The notes under the pieces were generated by a model, which was not told the DNA's origin, did not search any database, and saw only the letters and a list, made by a program, of their open reading frames with translations. 64,000 nt of DNA from Diphasiastrum complanatum (Eukaryota; Streptophyta; Lycopodiopsida; Lycopodiales; Lycopodiaceae): assembly GCA_029204225.1 (NCBI GenBank), contig CM055109.1:27592861-27656860 (forward strand). The letters are read 5' to 3'. The position numbers were made by a program, and so were the translations under genes. Positions 33,345-44,589 of the stretch are shown here, one piece after another (the stretch's first letter is position 1; each line of letters starts with the position of its first letter).

Positions 33345-34110
33345 TACTTGCAGAATAGTTTTTACAAAAGGAAGCATTGCAAGAAAGTTATGGTAGGGGT
33401 CCTGGTTCTTCAAGTAGTGATGCTCTTACCTTTATTACTTCATACACAAACTCTAATGCCATAACTAAAAAACAAAGCAAATAAAGAGTTATGGAATTTT
33501 TGTGGCATATCTTCACACATTGAGAAAAATTACTAAAACAAGAAGAAGCAACTATTTAGAGATGGAAATGCAAGTGCAGATTCTTTTTTCAGAGCAAAAC
33601 TCAAAGGTTTGTCTTTATTGCACAAAGGGTGGTCATACGGAAGAGGAGTGCTGAGCAAAGATTTCTGCTTATGCGCTAAGAGCCTCAAAAAACATAAAGA
33701 AGAGGCTAATCCTGTTTTTGATGAATGTCCATTAGATGACTTGTCTTTATTTACCTAGGAACAAAACTTAGATTATTGGATCATTGATAGTGGTGCCACT
33801 TCTCACATGTCTTATCATGGTGAGTGGTTTTCTGATCTTGCCAAGAGTGGAGCAGAAAGCAAGGTACTACTAGGAGATTCTAGTACTCATCAAGTTCTTG
33901 GTAGAGGTGATATAAAACTGCAATGTCCTGGCTCTGAAGTGAATAACTGTGTTATTAAGAGTGCCCTTATATACCAAACTTAACGAGAAAAATGTCAAGT
34001 GTTGGTAGTACAACAGATGCTGGTCATAAAGTTGAGCTTTACAATGATAAATGTGTGATCCGTTCTCTCAAGACTGGTCCCAAATTTCGGTGTCAACCAC
34101 TAAGGCTAAG
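33345..34110 (+). pseudogene. Ty1/copia gag end and protease fragment
   Basis: Shifting plus-strand frames give an intact zinc knuckle CLYCTKGGHTEEEC (near 33620) and a protease with the D-S-G triad ('DYWIIDSGATSHMSYHG', about 33790), followed by 'KVLLGDSSTHQVLGRGDIK'. It fades out near 34100, before integrase. Many stops are present. Confidence 0.75.
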
Positions 34111-34960
34111 TGAACCATATACCAACGGTCACTGACTTGGTGGCCACCTTGAGCTTTTGCACAAGATGAGAGGTGCTTCCTGAGTCTAATTATACATTAA
34201 CGTATTCCGCTGATATTTTGCACTGAAGGCACAACAAATCATTAGGCTCAAAAGATAATGTACTAAAGTGACATTTACGCTTAAAATCTTCAATCAAATC
34301 AATTTCAAGTTTTTTGAGATTTATTTGTAGGTAAATCAATAGCAATCGCAACAAGTGATGAGTTGTTCCTCCAATCTGGGCAATTCCTCATGAGATGCCT
34401 TGGCCTTTTACAAATGAAGCAAAGGTTTTATTTGCAAAAGAATCTAACCCACACTAGGCTACTATCACAAACAATACCAATCCATGATCATCCTTATTCG
34501 GCTATCTTTGAATTACTATCCACACAACTGATTTGAATGACTTCAAACATTATCATTATGTCTAACAATGATTTAGACAACAAGACACTACCAAAAATAG
34601 TCAGAAGACTGCTTACAGTGATTTTCTTAACAGAAAACCTGTTACCAGAAATTAGAATAATTCTAGAAATAATGCAAGAACAACTCTGGAAAAAAAACGG
34701 ATTCATTATCAGCAATTTACTGCCAGAAAAACATAACTTAGCAAAACACATATACAACATTTTTTTTCAGAAGTTCTTTTCCTTACAAAATCTAGAATGA
34801 ATCAGCAATAAAGATCTAGGAAAGAGACGTTAAACAAACAATTTGCAATTTTAATTCATTCTCAAAAACCCTATTATCTTCAAAATTTGTTGTCAGAAAT
34901 CTAATTTCTAAGGGGAAAAAGACAAGGTTCTAGACAGCGGTTTCAAACAAACAATTATTG
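34111..34960. other. No gene seen
   Basis: AT-rich. It may include a decayed 5' LTR of the plus-strand chromovirus relative whose leader starts near 34960, but no LTR end or primer-binding site is visible. Confidence 0.35.
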
Positions 34961-35208
34961 ATACTCGCCACTCTACTACTATTTAAAAGATAGCATCATT
35001 GGGCACTTTTTCTTCCGATTTGGCACCCTACTTGGTGGAAGTTGTGAGAGTCATTTCAACACCTATTGTTTATTGGATTTTCTCCTACTATTGGTAAACA
35101 CTTATTCCTACTTGGCACCCTATTTGGTTGGCGTTTTGATAGCTTCATCATCTATCGATTGCTACATTTTATACTACTATTGGGCAGCTATTCTTCTTAT
35201 TTGGCACC
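34961..35208 (+). other. 5' leader of a chromovirus relative, first part, with TTGGCACCCTATTTGG repeats
   Basis: The word TTGGCACCCTAyTTGGT recurs near 35018, 35098 and 35201 and again at 41095 beyond the inserted copia element. The leader of the complete chromovirus has similar TGGGCGCCCTATTG-like words, and a related gag follows at 41446. The copia insertion split this leader at the duplicated GCACC (35204..35208 and 41004..41008). Confidence 0.5.
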
Positions 35209-36306
35209 TGAAGAAACAAAGTGTTTCTGAATACAAAGCCTTGCTAGCTTGCGGCCCCTCGACTGACGAACATGTTCGCGAAACTCGAACATCTGAAGAC
35301 ACGAAACACGAAGAGTTTCGCAAACACGAAAGTCAACGAAGACAGAGACCAACATGTTCGCGAACTCGAACATCTGAAGACGCGAAACACGAAGAGTTTC
35401 GCGAACACAAACGATCCACGAAAGAGATTCCCTTGCGGTCCTATACGAGAGAAAGGCGAACGAGGTAAACGAAACCAACAATGGAAACGAAACCCGTTCT
35501 GTCCTCGCGCTCCAAGGAGTACCACCAGAGATCACGCAAGTACCAGAAGTACAGAGATCTGACCTGATGGCATGACGTCAGCAGATACTCCCTAGGTCGT
35601 GGCTAAACTGCCACTCTTGTAATTCTCTGGTTAGTTGTAGATGGTTAATCACTCTAATATTAGATTTGCATAGAGAGACTGTACTTACTGAATAATACTT
35701 GACATATATCAATAGGATACACACTGTGTAACTAAGTAAGAAAAGAAGAACAAGAAGTAGTTTGATGCTAGTAAGCAATCAAGACGAAAACTGACAGAAG
35801 CTCCGCCTGCGTGCGAGAAGACAATTCTGTCTAGGATCAGAAGATCCGATTGTCCGCTAGTAAAGCGAGACTAATACTCGTGAGAGAACCGTGCTTCTCT
35901 CACGCCAACGCACTGTGTGGATTCGCATGCAGTGCCCTGAAGAAATCAGAGAAAATCAATATAGATTATTTTTTGGTTGTGTCTGATCTTGAATGTCGAA
36001 TGCTTATGTTGTTTATTTTAATATGTCTGAGTTTCCTTGTTGAATTCCGCACCTTGGTTGAAATGAAGTCAAATGCTATATTAATTTTATGAACGTAGAT
36101 CAGTAGTACCTGACTACCCTCTGGAGGATTGTAGGAGTGTTTCAGCTGGCAGTGCGCAGCGAACGCATTTGAACTCCATCCGAATCTCGAAAGAGAGTTG
36201 CGAATGTCTTCGTGAAATTTTTCTTCTCACGATTCTCATCATTCGTATTGGATCACCGCTCGACTCCCAACAGTGGTATCAGAGCGCTGACTCGATTTTC
36301 TCATCA
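35209..36306 (+). repeat. 5' LTR of the copia element
   Basis: Contains two tandem copies of a CGAACATCTGAAGAC...GAGTTTCGC block (35286..35415) and, near its 3' end, an internal primer-binding-site-like sequence (36274..36287), 34 bases before the real one. Confidence 0.95.
36274..36287 (+). promoter_or_regulatory. Former primer-binding site inside the LTR
   Basis: TGGTATCAGAGCGC lies inside both LTRs (the second copy at 40971..40984), just after 'CTCCCAACA', which looks like an older LTR end. It matches the real site at 36308. Confidence 0.75.
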
Positions 36307-36307
36307 G

Positions 36308-36320
36308 TGGTATCAGAGCC
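36308..36320 (+). promoter_or_regulatory. tRNA primer-binding site of the copia element
   Basis: TGGTATCAGAGCC, one base after the 5' LTR end CTCATCA. Confidence 0.9.
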
Positions 36321-36425
36321 ACCCTGTCATATTCTGACATAGCCGAAAAGCTAGCAGATCCAGGAGGCCAAGCATTCAGACAATCAACCAAACGACAAGA
36401 AAAAAAAAATCGACTTCAAGAAGCA

Positions 36426-37709
36426 ATGGCTTCAATCAACAGCATGTAGAACAAGATCTGCACTATACTTAATTCTTCAGGATCTAACTTTCTAGCCACA
36501 CTGCTCACAAGATTTCAGACGAAATCAAGAAGTCAGATTATGATGCTGGAAGATCAGCTGACGAATCTACAGTGGGATGGAAAATACCTCACATCTTTCA
36601 TGAGAAAGATGAAGGATCTGTTTCTATCACTACACAACTCAGGAGCAGAAAATGCAGTATCAGCTGAGAAGCAGCTCACATATCTGTGGAGAGCATTGCC
36701 CAGATCTTTCCAGACGACACGAACCCTACTTGCGAAAGATCCTACCACGGACCTCGAAAAGGAGATTGTCGAGATTCGAGAGGAAGTCGAGGCCAGAGAG
36801 CATCTTGATCACAAAGATGGTTCTGACCAGGCACTCTACGGCAACAAAGAAAAATCAAAGAAACAGTTCAAGCCTAAGAGGGAGTCGAATCAGAGGCAGG
36901 ATCGTGACCAGCAAGCAGAGGGGACCAGCAAAAGCAACTGGAAGACCAAAGGAAGGTCGAAACGACAAGATGCCGACAAGAAGACCTGCACGAGATGCAG
37001 AAGAGACGGGCATACAGTAGATACCTGCTGGCTCAATTCCAAGATTGAGTGTATCCATTTCCATAAGAATGGTCATGCAGCCATGGATTGCCGCCAGAAC
37101 CCAAGAAACAGATCAGCACAGAACAGACATGAGAACGATAATAGTTCTTCCTATGTCGAGGAGCCCAAGAGCTCGAAGATGGGCGAAGAAAGAACGAACA
37201 AAAATTGTTCGACCGCCTACATCTGTGAAGATGTGTGTGCAGCATCAACGTCTGACACACACGAGGTGATCCTGGATTCGGGAGCCACCTCGCACTTCGT
37301 GACATCAAGACGAATCATGTATTATTTCAAAAGTGCAGATCCCTCAAGATTCATAGTTCTTGGAGATGGATCCAGACATCAAGTGAACAGCATTGGTTCA
37401 CTCTGGCTCAACACCAACGGCAGAGATAGACGACTCGAAGACGTTCTATTCGTGCCAACTCTGCAGCAAGACTTGCTCTCCGTAGCAAGAATAGCAGATG
37501 CAGGGATGCGTGTGACATTTTCTAACGAAGCATGCAACGTGATTGATGCCAGCACCCGCACACTCATTGCTCAAGGCAGAAGAAAAGGGAACCTATATCA
37601 TCTGAAGGTACGCCTACTTGCAGATCAGGTGCATCAGACTCATGACGACTCGCCAGACACTCTGTGGCACAGAAGATTCTGCCACATGAACTCAATGGCA
37701 CTCTATTAG
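36426..37709 (+). pseudogene. Ty1/copia gag, protease and integrase front
   Basis: An ATG at 36426 is followed after seven codons by a TAG; the long open part is 36540..37709. It has copia gag helices ('LTNLQWDGKYLTSFMRKMKD'), a basic linker, a good zinc knuckle (CTRCRRDGHTVDTC, near 36990) and a second one whose second cysteine is phenylalanine (CIHFHKNGHAAMDC, near 37050). The protease has D-S-G ('VILDSGATSHFVTS', near 37275). The pre-integrase 'DTLWHRRFCHMNSM' follows, ending at the TAG 37707..37709. The parts make the particle, process the polyprotein and start integrase. Confidence 0.88.
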
Positions 37710-38636
37710 GCAAGTCATCATAGAGCAATAACAGGGGTCAGCATCTCGAATGCAACCAATTTGGCCACCTGTGATGCATGTTTGAAAGGCAAGATGTCAC
37801 GCACACCATTCGTCAAAGACTCCTACAAAACAACAAAGATTCTGGAGCTGGTGCACTCTGACATCTGCGGTCCATTCAACGTGATCTCAGTAGGAGGTTC
37901 AAAATATTATATAACCTTCATTGATGATTATAGCAAGTTTGTCAGAGTGTGATTTATTCAGAATAAATTATAAGCACTCGACAAATTCACTAAATATGTG
38001 AATTGGGCTGAGAGATGCACAGGCAGCAAGGTGAAGCAAATCAGAACAGATCGAGGTGGCGAATATATCTCGAATCGCTTCATTGACTTCTGCAATGATC
38101 ATGGCATCATTCACAGAAGAACTGCAGCCTACACACCGCAACACAATGGTGTTGCTGAATGAAAGAACAGGACCCTAATGGAAGCAGCCAAATGCATGAT
38201 GGCCTATTCGAAGGCTCCAAGGGCACTGTGGGCTGAAGCAGTAGCTACAGTCGCATACATCCAGAACAGGACAGGTAAATCTGGTGTTCCTCACACGACA
38301 CCACATGAGCTATGGTGGGGTAGAAAGCCCAACCTGTCTCACGTCAGAATATTTGGTTGTGCAGCATATGCACATAATCCTGATAAGCTTCGCAAGAAGC
38401 TTGATGAGAAAGCCGAGCAAGGGTTTCTGGTAGGTTATGACAATAATTCGTCATACTACAGAATCTACATGCCAGATACAAACACTGTGAAAACAGTGAG
38501 GGATGTCAAATTCGACGAGAGCAAGACAATGGCCAACGAAGACCCTGTTAGCTATGAAGTTCTGGAAAGACAGTATTATGACCTGCCGCCAACGTCACAG
38601 GGAGCAGAGGACGAATACGAAAACGAAGATTTTTGA
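37710..38636 (+). pseudogene. Ty1/copia integrase
   Basis: Continues after the TAG: finger ('CDACLKGKMSRTPF'), core 'ELVHSDICGPFNV', 'YITFIDDYSKFVRV' (D), 'QIRTDRGGEYISNRF' (D) and 'TPQHNGVAE' (E), then 'RIFGCAAYAHNPDKLRKKLD'. Stops occur at 37950 (TGA after FVRV), 37969 (TAA), 38160 (TGA right after NGVAE where Arg is usual, consistent with CGA to TGA) and 38634. All three catalytic acidic residues are present, so the stops are the main damage. Confidence 0.87.
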
Positions 38637-39500
38637 GTCGTCTCCCATTCGAGCGACGAATCAGACGAAGAGAGATTCGAGAGGCAGCCTACCGTCGCAG
38701 TTCCTGTAAACCAAGATGGTTCTGGACCGAGTAGAGCAGACAAGGGCAAAGGCATAGCTGTTCCGGGAGGATCTCCCAGAAGGTCGACAAGACCACAAAG
38801 AGCGCCAACAAGATTTGTGCCAGGCAGCTCAGCTTTCACATCAGAAGATTTCTACGGGTTCAGTGGCGAACCACAGACATTCGAGGAGGCGATAGAAGGT
38901 CCAAAAAAGGACAAATGGATCCAAGCCATGAACGAAGAGATGGAGTCCATGAGGAAGAACCAGGTATGGACGTTGGAGCCATTACCTCATAAGTGCAAGA
39001 CTATCAAATGCAAATGGGTTTTCAAACTCAAATATGGACCAGACGGGAGTGTGACGAAATACAAGGCAAGACTGGTAGCGAAGGGTTTCTCTCAGAGATA
39101 CGGTATTGACTACTCTGAAACCTTCTCTCCTGTCGTCAAACATTCGTCCCTACGACTGTTGTTCGCATATGCAGCAGCTTATGACCTCAGGATCCACATT
39201 GTGGACGAGAAGACAGCCTTCTTGCATGGCGAATTAGACGAAGAGGTCTACATAGGTTCACTGATGTACCTTGCAGACAACACACGTCTTGATATTGCTT
39301 ATGCAGTATTCAGGATGAGCCAATTTTGCACGAATCTAGGCTCGACACATTGGAAGATTGCGAAACAAATTTTGCAATATCTTCAATTAACGAGGGATTA
39401 TGGCTTGTGTTATTGTCGTGGTGCAGGTCAGGATACTTTCCTACAGCGATGCCAGCTGGGCATCTCTCAGGGACGACTGTAAAAGCGTTTCAGGAGGATG
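38637..39500 (+). pseudogene. Ty1/copia reverse transcriptase with catalytic core deleted
   Basis: Reads '[20 protein letters not shown]', '[20 protein letters not shown]', '[20 protein letters not shown]' and '[20 protein letters not shown]'. In copia RT the Y-V-D-D catalytic box and about 150-200 residues normally lie between E-E-V-Y and the G-S-L-x-Y-L stretch; here they join directly at about 39258. The thumb ('[13 protein letters not shown]') is kept. A frameshift near 39430 leads to RNase H. Confidence 0.88.
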
Positions 39501-40176
39501 CACCATCGCATCAGGAGCAGCAGTTCTCTGGGTCAGCAAGAAGCACACCATTGTAGCCCAGTCGTTCTGCGAAGCAGAGTACGTAGCAGCAGCAAAGATG
39601 GCCAACAAAATAATTTGGCTAAGGCAGTTCCTGGACGAATTGGGCGAAACAAGGAACGAGCCACTGGTCTTGCATATGGACAACACCTCTGCAATACACC
39701 TCATGAAGGATCCCGTGTTCCATTCCGGGACGAAGCACATTGCGATCAAGTATCACTTGATCAGGGATCTGATTGAGAAGAAGATGATGCAGACCACCTT
39801 CATCGGAACGAAAGATATGATTGCTGACATCTTCACAAAGGCGCTGGACAAAGGACTCTTTGAGAGGCAAAGGAGCAGTCTCGGGATCATAAGGCTACCA
39901 TGCTTTGAGAGGGAGTTGAAGAAACAAAGTGTTTCTGAATACAAAGCCTTGCTAGCTTGCGGCCCCTCGACTGACGAACATGTTCGCGAAACTCGAACAT
40001 CTGAAGACACGAAACACGAAGAGTTTCGCAAACACGAAAGTCAACGAAGACAGAGACCAACATGTTCGCGAACTCGAACATCTGAAGACGCGAAACACGA
40101 AGAGTTTCGCGAACACGAACGATCCACGAAAGAGATTCCCTTGCGGTCCTATACGAGAGAAAGGCGAACGAGGTAA
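39400..40176 (+). pseudogene. Ty1/copia RNase H, reading into the 3' LTR
   Basis: RNase H motifs: '[19 protein letters not shown]', 'AEYVAAAKMANKIIWLRQFL', 'LVLHMDNTSAIHLMKDPVFH' and 'TKDMIADIFTKALDKGLFER'. The frame does not stop at the element's internal end but passes the polypurine tract and enters the 3' LTR, adding about 87 residues rich in R, E, K, H and T with an internal repeat (two TSED(T/A)KHEEF blocks), and stops at 40174..40176. Confidence 0.85.
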
Positions 40177-41003
40177 ACGAAACCAACAATGGAAACGAAA
40201 CCCGTTTTGTCCTCGCGCTCCAAGGAGTACCACCAGAGATCACGCAAGTACCAGAAGTACAGAGATCTGACCTGATGGCATGACGTCAGCAGATACTCCC
40301 TAGGTCGTGGCTAAACTGCCACTCTTGTAATTCTCTGGTTAGTTGTAGATGGTTAATCACTCTAATATTAGATTTGCATATAGAGACTGTACTTACTGAA
40401 TAGTACTTGACATATATCAATAGGATACACAGTGTGTAACCAAGTAAGAAAAGAAGAACAAGAAGTAGTCTGATGCTAGTAAGCAATCAAGACGAAAACT
40501 GACAGAAGCTCCGAGAAGACAATTTTGTCTAGGATCAGAAGATCCGATTGTCCGCTAGTAAAGCGAGACTAATACTCGTGAGAGAACCGTGCTTCTCTCA
40601 CGCCAACGCACTGCGTGGATTCGCATGCAGTGCCTTGAAGAAATCAGAGAAAATCAATATAGATTATTTTCCAGTTGTGTCTGATCTTGAATGTCGAATG
40701 CTTATGCTGTTTATTTTAATATGTCTAAGTTTTCTTGCTGAATTCCGCACCTTGGTTGAAATGAAGTCGAATGCTATATTAATTTTAGAACCTAGATCAG
40801 TAGTACCTGACTACCCTCTGGAGGATTGTAGGAGTGTTTCAGCTGGCAGTGCGCAGCGAACGCATCTGAACTCCATCAGAATCTCGAAAGAGAGTCGCGA
40901 ATGTCTTCGTGAAATTTTTCTTCTCACGATTCTCATCATTCGTATCGGAGCACCGCTCGACTCCCAACAATGGTATCAGAGCGCTGACTCGATTTTCTCA
41001 TCA
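39917..41003 (+). repeat. 3' LTR of the copia element
   Basis: 1087 bp, near-identical to 35209..36306, followed by the GCACC target duplication (41004..41008). Confidence 0.95.
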
Positions 41004-41008
41004 GCACC

Positions 41009-41445
41009 CTATTTCGTGGAAGTGTTGGTGGCCTTTTTCATCACCCTTCAGTTGCCAAATCTTATGTTACTCGTGAGCAGTTTACCTCATTACTTGGCAC
41101 CCTATTTGGTGGTAAATTCTATGATTATTGCCTCGTTCTTTGCTTGCTAGTTTTGTACACTTATAATGGACAACATTTCATCATCTTTCAAACCTCTAAT
41201 TTGGTCTTTTTCAGCACCTATTTTTTGCTTGCTGATTATTTAGAACATTGGATGCATTTCTTATCCTCTCCGGCAACCACCCACAGGTACTTTCTCGTTT
41301 CTATCACCTCTTCCCTTGCTGGTTTTTTTCATATCTATGATGGTTCTCTTCTACCTATTTGGGTGGTTGGTGTTATTTGAGCATAAAGAGCCCGCTCCCT
41401 TACTTATTCGCTCTTTGAATATTCTTCCCACTTATAGTACTTGAA
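41009..41445 (+). other. 5' leader of the chromovirus relative, second part
   Basis: Continues the sequence interrupted at 35208, with another TTGGCACCCTATTTGGTGG at about 41094. No coding frame. Confidence 0.45.
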
Positions 41446-41990
41446 GATGCCTCGTGTTTCCTCTTCCAGTGGTGATATTTACCCTTCTCTACACAAGACT
41501 ATTTAGAAGGTTATACAATAGATATCACAGTGATAGCTAGATGCCTTTTACCTTTCACAAGATGAGCTCAAGACTCAACTTTCTACAATATAGGATTAAG
41601 TTAGTCTTAAGATACTATCCCAAGCTCTTGCTGCTTCTTTTGCATCTCCAGTGCCACCTCCACTTCTGTGGATACTCCCCATCCTTCAGGTTCCAAGTTT
41701 CCATATGCCCGTAACAATCCAAGATCGAGTCAAGTAGATGGAAATGATCTTGAAAATTGGTTAGCTAAGTTGGGGAGTTACTTTCTTGCCTTTACAAAGA
41801 TTGATCAACAACATAATCACTTGGTTGGTTCACATTTGGATAGTCCTGCTGCTACCTAGTGACAAGTTTATCATTGTGAATACTACTTGTGAAGAGATGC
41901 AATTATGGTCTACTTTTAGACTGAGCTCCAATAGGCTATGATCGATCCTTAGTGGACGGTTTGCCAATGAGATGTTTTTCAGAGTCTTTT
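41446..41990 (+). pseudogene. Chromovirus-type gag remnant
   Basis: Plus-strand pieces such as 'ENWLAKLGSYFLAFTKIDQQ', 'GSHLDSPAATWxQVY' and 'AMIDPxWTVCQxDVFQSL' match, segment by segment, the gag of the complete element ('ENWFAKLDTYFQIYPKTD', 'LDGRAATWWRVY', 'AMVDPxWLSRQRDIFRSL'). Many stops are present, including one at the same place after M-(I/V)-D-P. The likeness ends near 41990. Confidence 0.75.
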
Positions 41991-42565
41991 CTAGATAGTT
42001 GTGGTAGAGGTACAAATGGGGTTGAGGACTATCCTGCTCGAGATCAGCTTTACATAGATACGTCATCTCATGCTAGTTTTCTAGACTCTATACATGGGCT
42101 TCGAGATCCCCATGATGAGACACATGTAGAGTTTGGTCAGCCATATTATGTACATGTGGAACAATTTTAAGATCAAATAGCTACTTCACAAGCTCTAATT
42201 TGTCCTCTGATGCTTATTATGGGTTTGATGGAGGTACGCACTAGTCCTCTTGTTCTGATGGTGGTATACATGTTGGTGACCTATCAGTTCTATCAATTCT
42301 CCACTCGTTCATCATGACACTATTACATGTGCTCTAAATTGCTATGATGCTTTATGTGGTGTTGCTGTAATTGTCGAGCCCAATCGTGTTGATTCTATAT
42401 ATCACCCTTGGTCTAGATATCTATTATTAGATGCATTTGATCCAATTCTTGTAGATGGTTCACAAACATGGGCCTAATGTATTGGGACTTCTAAAAGACC
42501 CAATACTACTTGGCATTCCTGGTCTATCCGACTTGCTTGGGATGCATTGACGACATGTTCTTTGT
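41991..42565 (+). pseudogene. Tryptophan-motif accessory segment, copy 1
   Basis: After the gag likeness ends, coding-like pieces continue in shifting frames: 'DGGIHVGDLSVLSILHS' (42257..42307), 'VDSIYHPWSRYLLLDAFDP' (42388..42444) and 'TTWHSWSIRLAWDAL' (42505..42549). They align with pieces of the accessory segment at 62036..63790 on the other strand ('DGSLAIGDQVVSSFALLHG', 'VDIWHSWLLRIAWFPFGP'). Pol genes are absent. The family is unknown to me; stops show this copy is dead. Confidence 0.5.
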
Positions 42566-42569
42566 GTTA

Positions 42570-44395
42570 AATCAGAGGTTATGAACCTCATTTGGATCTC
42601 TCAACATGAATCAAGCGTCGACGATTACACTTGGATTGATTTGATTGAATTCTACATATCAAATCTAGCTACCTAGAATGGCAATCGCCTTTGAACACCA
42701 CAATCAAACTAGCATATACTGATCCTCATGGCCTCTCACACGTGTGGACAATACAGTACTGTTATCAGGTTCAGATCAATTCAATAGACACAAAAAAACA
42801 TACATTCATCAAGCATGAATCCTACTTGCAAGAGCAAAATTGCCAAAATCACCATCAATCTTGACTTTCAAAAAGTGCATATGCAAATGAGCTCCAAATC
42901 CATATCAAGTGAGCTCAGATCTCATATTAGGTCTTAGTGCCCTTAGGGTAGACCTAGCAATTAATGCCTTGGATCAAGCGAATTAGGCTCAAGATGCCTC
43001 GAGTAAAGTGGCTCGTGGTCGACTTCATCCAAATCCCTATAATTTAGGACCATGATTTTTGGCCTTGACATGAACACAATTGATGGCAATGTTATAATCT
43101 ACTCCTAATTATGTACACGTGTGGAGGACACTTGGCTATCCATCATGATGCCATGTGGCATAGATCTACATGCTAGATTTTTAACATTTCCACACTTTGA
43201 ATGTTGATAGACATTCTTGATGATAGATGTAAAGTGCATGAGAAGCTCCTGATTTTAAGAAGAACAATTATATCAAGATCCCCAAGAACTGACACAAAAA
43301 AGTGCAACAATGACAACACTAACGAAAGCAACAAAAGGGCACAAAAAGGTAACATGCAATATGTTGAGTTAGTAATGTCCAATCAAGGAGCTATAAAGTG
43401 CTATGAACTCATTGAGAAACAACTGACACACAAACTGAAACAAAAAAATAACATATTCCAATTTGACCTACCTTTGACTTTTCAAAATAGAAGGGCAAAA
43501 AAACCGGATTTCAAAATATCAAGGAACAATATGAAATAACAAAATATAATCACATATGTAAAAAGAAATGAAAAATAGAAACTGAAAAACAACTACCTCT
43601 TTTAATCAGAACTTGACTTTACAAAATCTTTTACTATGAAATTTCATTGAAGGTGAAACTTTGATCAATAATCTTTCCTCAGCCTAGCCCACCCAAACAT
43701 ATGATTATTTCCAACTTTTGGAGCAAAAAAGAATGAAAACGATGAATTCTACCAAAAGTTGAGAATTAGGGTTCCAAAAAAATGGCAACCATAAAAATCA
43801 CTACTTTATGGCAGCCTTGCTTCTAGGAAGCCAATGAAACTGACAGATCTAGATTTTGACAATCTAGAGAGAGGACATTGCTAGAGAGAGAAAATAGCAA
43901 GGGGGAACAACCAGCAAAGAACAACAACTTTCCAAGAACATATAAAGGCTAGGAAACTAATGCGACTGACAAAACTTAGTTCTTATGAAAAACAGAAAAG
44001 TTACAACAAAAAATGTCAATAGAGATCTAGAGACAAAAAAAAATAGAAGAAACTAGTGCCTTACCAATTGCTCAGGAGAGTTGTGAAGATCGCCACCTGT
44101 GGATCCTGTAGAGTTTGCCGCAAAGCACCAAAAGGAGTAACAGTGGAGCCAAATCACCCAACAAAGTAGAAGCTAGAGATCAAACCACAATAGCTTCACC
44201 CCCAAGCCACAATGTGTGAATGTTGATCAGAAGAGGAAACCGATAACGAACAACTAAAAGCTTGCAGTGCAACAGGGTGAGTTCCTATAGTGTACATATA
44301 GAACCCAAAGCACGTACGCATGTACCATGTATTCCTAACCCAACAAAAATTAGTATTCATATCCCTCACCATGCAAATAACCATCAAACAATATG
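42570..44395. other. Possible 3' LTR start, then no gene seen
   Basis: GGTTATGAACC at about 42577, after an A/G-rich run, resembles the LTR start AGTTATGGAC of the related complete element, so a decayed 3' LTR may begin here. Its end is not found. The rest shows no recognisable gene; the frame 43201..43539 is low-complexity and unsupported. Confidence 0.3.
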
Positions 44396-44399
44396 GATT

Positions 44400-44459
44400 G
44401 CTCCACATGTTACTATTGGAGTGCATGGGGCTCCACATGTTACAATTGGAGTGCATGGG
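44400..44459. repeat. Two tandem 30-bp units
   Basis: GCTCCACATGTTACTATTGG plus ten more bases, repeated once with a single mismatch. Confidence 0.85.
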
Positions 44460-44589
44460 CTCTCTCTAGGTTATTAATTACAAGTCTGGCCTTGAATGGA
44501 ATTTTGAGGCATAACTAGTAATCTCAACAACTGGAGTGCCAAATACCCATGTCAAGGATTACTCCAAATCCTAGGTACTAAACATGGAC

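Larger units (their letters stand above)
35209..41003 (+). mobile_element. Complete Ty1/copia element with 1.1-kb LTRs (RT-deleted)
   Basis: LTRs 35209..36306 (1098 bp) and 39917..41003 (1087 bp) begin TGAAGAAAC and end CTCATCA. They are nearly identical, the main difference being an 11-bp gap. The flanking GCACC duplication (35204..35208 and 41004..41008) is perfect. The primer-binding site TGGTATCAGAGCC is at 36308 and the polypurine tract (GAGAGGGAG) at 39907..39915. Order gag-PR-IN-RT-RNase H is copia-type. The middle of RT is deleted and several stops are present, so it is non-autonomous. Confidence 0.95.

Noticed and set aside
35286-35415. CRISPR-like spaced repeats
   Set aside because: There are only two units, and both belong to the U3 tandem repeat of a retrotransposon LTR.
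35197-35535. Antisense open frames in the copia LTR (also at 39887..40243)
   Set aside because: They mirror the tandem U3 repeat and the sense frame. Presence in both LTRs only reflects duplication.
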